Below the pieces are notes generated by a model. It was not told the origin of the DNA, searched no databases, and saw nothing but the letters and a program-made list of their open reading frames with translations. Below, one piece after another: positions 59,990 to 64,000 of a stretch of DNA of 64,000 nucleotides. Within the stretch, counting starts at the first letter, position 1. Each line of letters opens with the position of its first letter. The translations under genes were made by a program, and so were the position numbers. This DNA comes from Pempheris klunzingeri (taxonomy: Eukaryota > Chordata > Actinopteri > Acropomatiformes > Pempheridae), in assembly GCF_042242105.1 (NCBI RefSeq), contig NC_092016.1, positions 28,130,001 through 28,194,000 of the forward strand, written 5' to 3'.

Positions 59990-60956
59990 ATGTTTCTCTT
60001 AAGACACCTGCCCGGTTTGAAAAGGGAAACCTTCAGCTACTGTTGGCATTCCACAATGCCGCTTTCAGACGGGTAGAAATCTTCCTGACACCTTCCTCCA
60101 ACATCTTTTGGACGAGGACAATAAATCAAACACTATGATGACATGACCAGAACGTTGTCAACATGAGAGCAGAAGTTTGACGTCATTATTCACTTTGGGA
60201 TAACAAGTCGTGGAAACTTTTTTCCGGAAGGCCTCTCGTCATTTGAAGCAGCAATTGCAGAACTAGCAATGCGTAATGCTAATGGGCCTCGCACTCATGA
60301 TCTTGAGGCCAGTTTTTCTGCATCTCTCCCCTTGCAGTGCCGCTGAAAAACCCATATGTCAATAAATGAAAGCTGCATCTTTGTAGCAAGTAGCAAAGTT
60401 AAGTGAAGTATTAAGAGAACTCACATCAAGTGTCAAGAATGAGCTTAATTGACAGAGAGCAGGTCAAAATACACGTTTACTATCAGGACACAAACTCATC
60501 AGTAGACCTTGATCCAAAATGCATCAACGTCTACGATTTTACATTCTTATTCAAAACCAGCAGAACTGTGTATCTGAAAGCTTGTCTTGAGATAATTCAC
60601 CTCAAGTGTGAAGAATGCGCTTAATCCAATGAGAGGAGTTCGAAATGCAAACATTTCACCATGAGCACTATGAGGTCCAATTAAGCACTACGAGGTCCAG
60701 AAACGCACTCAGCGGGTTTCCGTCAGGATCTGGAGATGTCGCTCGACACTGCACCTATGGCATTCTTTATCTCCAGATGTGTCAGTGAGTTGACCAAAAC
60801 ATCTGCTTAGTGTTCTTGGAGAGTGAATAGATCCATACCCTTCAAAAAATGGATTTTGTATGTCTCAGTCAAAATTGCCAGATGCTGTTGACATAGCACT
60901 GAAACGTTGAGTAATGAACCCCTTGCAGGCTGTCGTGGTAGGTGAGCGTCACATCG

Positions 60957-61027
60957 ACATTGGTGGTTCAGTGGTAGAATTCTCGCCGGCCACGCGGGAG
61001 ACCCGGGTCCGATTCCCGGCCAATGCA
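60957..61027 (+). tRNA. tRNA-Gly(GCC)-like copy 34, probable pseudogene
   Basis: A1, G33 and C55, 6228 bp after copy 28. Flank haplotype C C A T C G. Confidence 0.8.
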
Positions 61028-61994
61028 ATGTTTCTCTTAAGACACCTGCCCGGTTTGAAAAGGGAAACCTTCAGCTACTGTTGGCATTCCACAATGCCGC
61101 TTTCAGACGGGTAGAAATCTTCCTGAGACCTTCCTCCAACATCTTTTGGACGAGGACAATAAATCAAACACTATGATGACATGACCAGAACGTTGTCAAC
61201 ATGAGAGCAGAAGTTTGACGTCATTATTCACTTTGGGATAACAAGTCGTGGAAACTTTTTTCCGGAAGGCCTCTCGTCATTTGAAGCAGCAATTGCAGAA
61301 CTAGCAATGCGTAATGCTAATGGGCCTCACACTCATGATCTTGAGGCCAGTTTTTCTGCATCTCTCCCCTTGCAGTGCCGCTGAAAAACCCATATGTCAA
61401 TAAATGAAAGCTGCATCTTTGTAGCAAGTAGCAAAGTTAAGTGAAGTATTAAGAGAACTCACATCAAGTGTCAAGAATGAGCTTAATTGACAGAGAGCAG
61501 GTCAAAATACACGTTTACTATCAGGACACAAACTCATCAGTAGACCTTGATCCAAAATGCATCGACGTCTACGATTTTACATTCTTATTCAAAACCAGCA
61601 GAACTGTGTATCTGAAAGCTTGTCTTGAGATAATTCACCTCAAGTGTGAAGAATGCGCTTAATCCAATGAGAGGAGTTCGAAATGCAAACATTTCACCAT
61701 GAGCACTATGAGGTCCAATTAAGCACTACGAGGTCCAGAAACGCACTCAGCGGGTTTCCGTCAGGATCTGGAGATGTCGCTCGACACTGCACCTATGGCA
61801 TTCTTTATCTCCAGATGTGTCAGTGAGTTGACCAAAACATCTGCTTAGTGTTCTTGGAGAGTGAATAGATCCATACCCTTCAAAAAATGGATTTTGTATG
61901 TCTCAGTCAAAATTGCCAGATGCTGTTGACATAGCATTGAAACGTTGAGTAATGAACCCCTTGCAGGCTGTCGTGGTAGGTGCGCGTCACATAG

Positions 61995-62065
61995 GCATTG
62001 GTGGTTCAGTGGTAGAATTCTCACCTGCCACGCGGGAGACCCGGGTCCGATTCCCGGCCAATGCA
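61995..62065 (+). tRNA. tRNA-Gly(GCC)-like copy 35, probable pseudogene
   Basis: A30 and C55, 6228 bp after copy 29. Flank haplotype T C A T A A, with a private change two bases upstream of the tRNA. Confidence 0.8.
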
Positions 62066-63032
62066 ATGTTTCTCTTAAGACACCTGCCCGGTTTGAAAAG
62101 GGAAACCTTCAGCTACTGTTGGCATTCCACAATACCGCTTTCAGATGGGTAGAAATCTTCCTGACACCTTCCTCCAACATCTTTTGGACGAGGACAATGA
62201 ATCAAACACTATGATGACATGACCAGAACGTTGTCAACATGAGAGCAGAAGTTTGACGTCATTATTCACTTTGGGATAACAAGTCGTGGAAACTTTTTTC
62301 CGGAAGGCCTCTCGTCATTTGAAGCAGCAATTGCAGAACTAGCAATGCGTAATGCTAATGGGCCTCGCACTCATGATCTTGAGGCCAGTTTTTCTGCATC
62401 TCTCCCCTTGCAGTGCCGCTGAAAAACCCATATGTCAATAAATGAAAGCTGCATCTTTGTAGCAAGTAGCAAAGTTAAGTGAAGTATTAAGAGAACTCAC
62501 ATCAAGTGTCAAGAATGAGCTTAATTGACAGAGAGAAGGTCAAAATACACGTTTACTATCAGGACACAAACTCATCAGTAGACCTTGATCCAAAATGCAT
62601 CAACGTCTACGATTTTACATTCTTATTCAAAACCAGCAGAACTGTGTATCTGAAAGCTTGTCTTGAGATAATTCACCTCAAGTGTGAAGAATGCGCTTAA
62701 TCCAATGAGAGGAGTTCGAAATGCAAACATTTCACCATGAGCACTATGAGGTCCAATTAAGCACTACGAGGTCCAGAAACGCACTCAGCGGGTTTCCGTC
62801 AGGATCTGGAGATGTCGCTCGACACTGCACCTATGGCATTCTTTATCTCCAGATGTGTCAGTGAGTTGACCAAAACATCTGCTTAGTGTTCTTGGAGAGT
62901 GAATAGATCCATACCCTTCAAAAAATGGATTTTGTATGTCTCAGTCAAAATTGCCAGATGCTGTTGACATAGCACTGAAACGTTGAGTAATGAACCCCTT
63001 GCAGGCTGTCGTGGTAGGTGAGCGTCACATCG

Positions 63033-63103
63033 GCATTGGTGGTTCAGTGGTAGAATTCTCGCCTGCCACGCGGGAGACCCGGGTCCGATTCCCGGCCAAT
63101 GCA
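63033..63103 (+). tRNA. tRNA-Gly(GCC)-like copy 36
   Basis: Consensus copy with C55. Flank haplotype C C A T C A; last copy before the window ends. Confidence 0.85.
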
Positions 63104-64000
63104 ATGTTTCTCTTAAGACACCTGCCCGGTTTGAAAAGGGAAACCTTCAGCTACTGTTGGCATTCCACAATGCCGCTTTCAGACGGGTAGAAATCTTCCT
63201 GACACCTTCCTCCAACATCTTTTGGACGAGGACAATAAATCAAACACTATGATGACATGACCAGAACGTTGTCAACATGAGAGCAGAAGTTTGACGTCAT
63301 TATTCACTTTGGGATAACAAGTCGTGGAAACTTTTTTCCGGAAGGCCTCTCGTCATTTGAAGCAGCAATTGCAGAACTAGCAATGCGTAATGCTAATGGG
63401 CCTCGCACTCATGATCTTGAGGCCAGTTTTTCTGCATCTCTCCCCTTGCAGTGCCGCTGAAAAACCCATATGTCAATAAATGAAAGCTGCATCTTTGTAG
63501 CAAGTAGCAAAGTTAAGTGAAGTATTAAGAGAACTCACATCAAGTGTCAAGAATGAGCTTAATTGACAGAGAGCAGGTCAAAATACACGTTTACTATCAG
63601 GACACAAACTCATCAGTAGACCTTGATCCAAAATGCATCAACGTCTACGATTTTACATTCTTATTCAAAACCAGCAGAACTGTGTATCTGAAAGCTTGTC
63701 TTGAGATAATTCACCTCAAGTGTGAAGAATGCGCTTAATCCAATGAGAGGAGTTCGAAATGCAAACATTTCACCATGAGCACTATGAGGTCCAATTAAGC
63801 ACTACGAGGTCCAGAAACGCACTCAGCGGGTTTCCGTCAGGATCTGGAGATGTCGCTCGACACTGCACCTATGGCATTCTTTATCTCCAGATGTGTCAGT
63901 GAGTTGACCAAAACATCTGCTTAGTGTTCTTGGAGAGTGAATAGATCCATACCCTTCAAAAAATGGATTTTGTATGTCTCAGTCAAAATTGCCAGATGCT

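Larger units (their letters stand above)
58703..62854 (+). repeat. Higher-order repeat copy 3, partial (four units)
   Basis: It repeats the first four unit types of copies 1 and 2. The fourth unit then carries +541A, normally a mark of the sixth type, and the next unit has the second-type marks. This points to an unequal exchange or conversion that removed about two units. Confidence 0.75.
26530..64000 (+). repeat. tRNA-Gly macrosatellite: 1038-bp unit, about 36 copies, running off the right edge
   Basis: A head-to-tail array. tRNA starts are at 26703 + 1038n for n = 0 to 35, with no length change from the first tRNA to the last. The boundary is fixed by the first unit, which is continuous with the retrovirus fossil at 26530; the equivalent base in later units is 27563 + 1038n. 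Each unit holds about 120 bp of retrovirus gag sequence, a 52-bp link, the 71-bp tRNA and about 790 bp of unassigned DNA. The first unit is the most diverged and 5 bp shorter. Other units differ at about a dozen to twenty positions. Useful markers relative to the first tRNA base are -58 (T/C), -31 (C/A), +342 (A/G), +382 (T/C), +541 (C/A) and +607 (A/G). The six-letter flank haplotypes in the tRNA entries give these in that order. Confidence 0.97.

Noticed and set aside
27698-63190. Repeated 66-residue plus-strand and 73-residue minus-strand open frames in each unit
   Set aside because: Both run straight through the tRNA sequence and its flanks, so they are by-products of repeating that DNA; no coding motif or supported start.
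27214-63738. Repeated 64-residue open frame (MSRMSLIDRE...) in each unit
   Set aside because: It is identical in nearly all units because the DNA is, and the two varying codons (Q/K and N/D) both change the residue. There is no known domain and it contains half of a DNA-level direct repeat pair.
26530-64000. CRISPR array, rRNA or 5S/snRNA array as an explanation of the tandem repeat
   Set aside because: The unit is 1038 bp with no spacer pattern, and no 5S, U1, U2, U5, U6 or U7 landmarks were found; the only RNA gene-like part is tRNA-Gly.

Overview
The window looks like repeat-rich intergenic DNA from a teleost fish. The evidence is the mix of elements: Tc1- and pogo-type DNA transposons, L2- and RTE-type LINEs, a Sushi-like Ty3/gypsy element, a tRNA-headed SINE whose 3' tail resembles a LINE end, and a gag-pro-pol endogenous retrovirus fossil. 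No complete host protein-coding gene was recognised. The best host regulatory signal is a CpG-rich stretch with six same-strand CCAAT boxes near 8958-9194.

Layout. 1-1000: 3' end of a pogo-like transposase gene and its terminal repeats. 1120-2213: L2 LINE reverse transcriptase fragment carrying a nested RTE-type LINE insertion with a perfect 17-bp target duplication, then a Tc1 remnant. 3196-4747: a full-length but decayed Tc1 element with both inverted repeats. 4750-5340: LINE endonuclease fragment and RTE-type 3' tail. 5340-9770: mostly unassigned sequence, simple repeats and the CCAAT-box promoter candidate. 9772-10938: L2 3' half, minus strand. 11092-14394: Sushi-like fossil (LTR, gag, partial pol). 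14421-21000: several related LTR-like repeats, a split SINE and unassigned sequence. 22085-23866: two LINE fragments. 23872-26652: endogenous retrovirus fossil, minus strand.

26530-64000 (59% of the window) is one tandem array. Its 1038-bp unit is repeated head to tail, with tRNA-Gly(GCC)-like sequences starting at 26703 and then every 1038 bp exactly through 63033 (36 copies). The array runs off the right edge. Each unit joins about 120 bp of the neighbouring retrovirus gag fossil, a tRNA-Gly sequence and about 790 bp of unrecognised DNA. Unit variants form a higher-order repeat of six units (6228 bp) on the right side. All 36 tRNA copies carry C instead of the near-invariant T at position 55 of the T-loop, which is also inside the Pol III B box, and none has a TTTT terminator within about 115 bp. 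Eight copies carry further damaging changes that recur with the higher-order period. The array therefore looks like a tRNA-derived macrosatellite that began from an already altered tRNA gene, not a simple set of working tRNA genes. Whether any copy is transcribed cannot be told from sequence.
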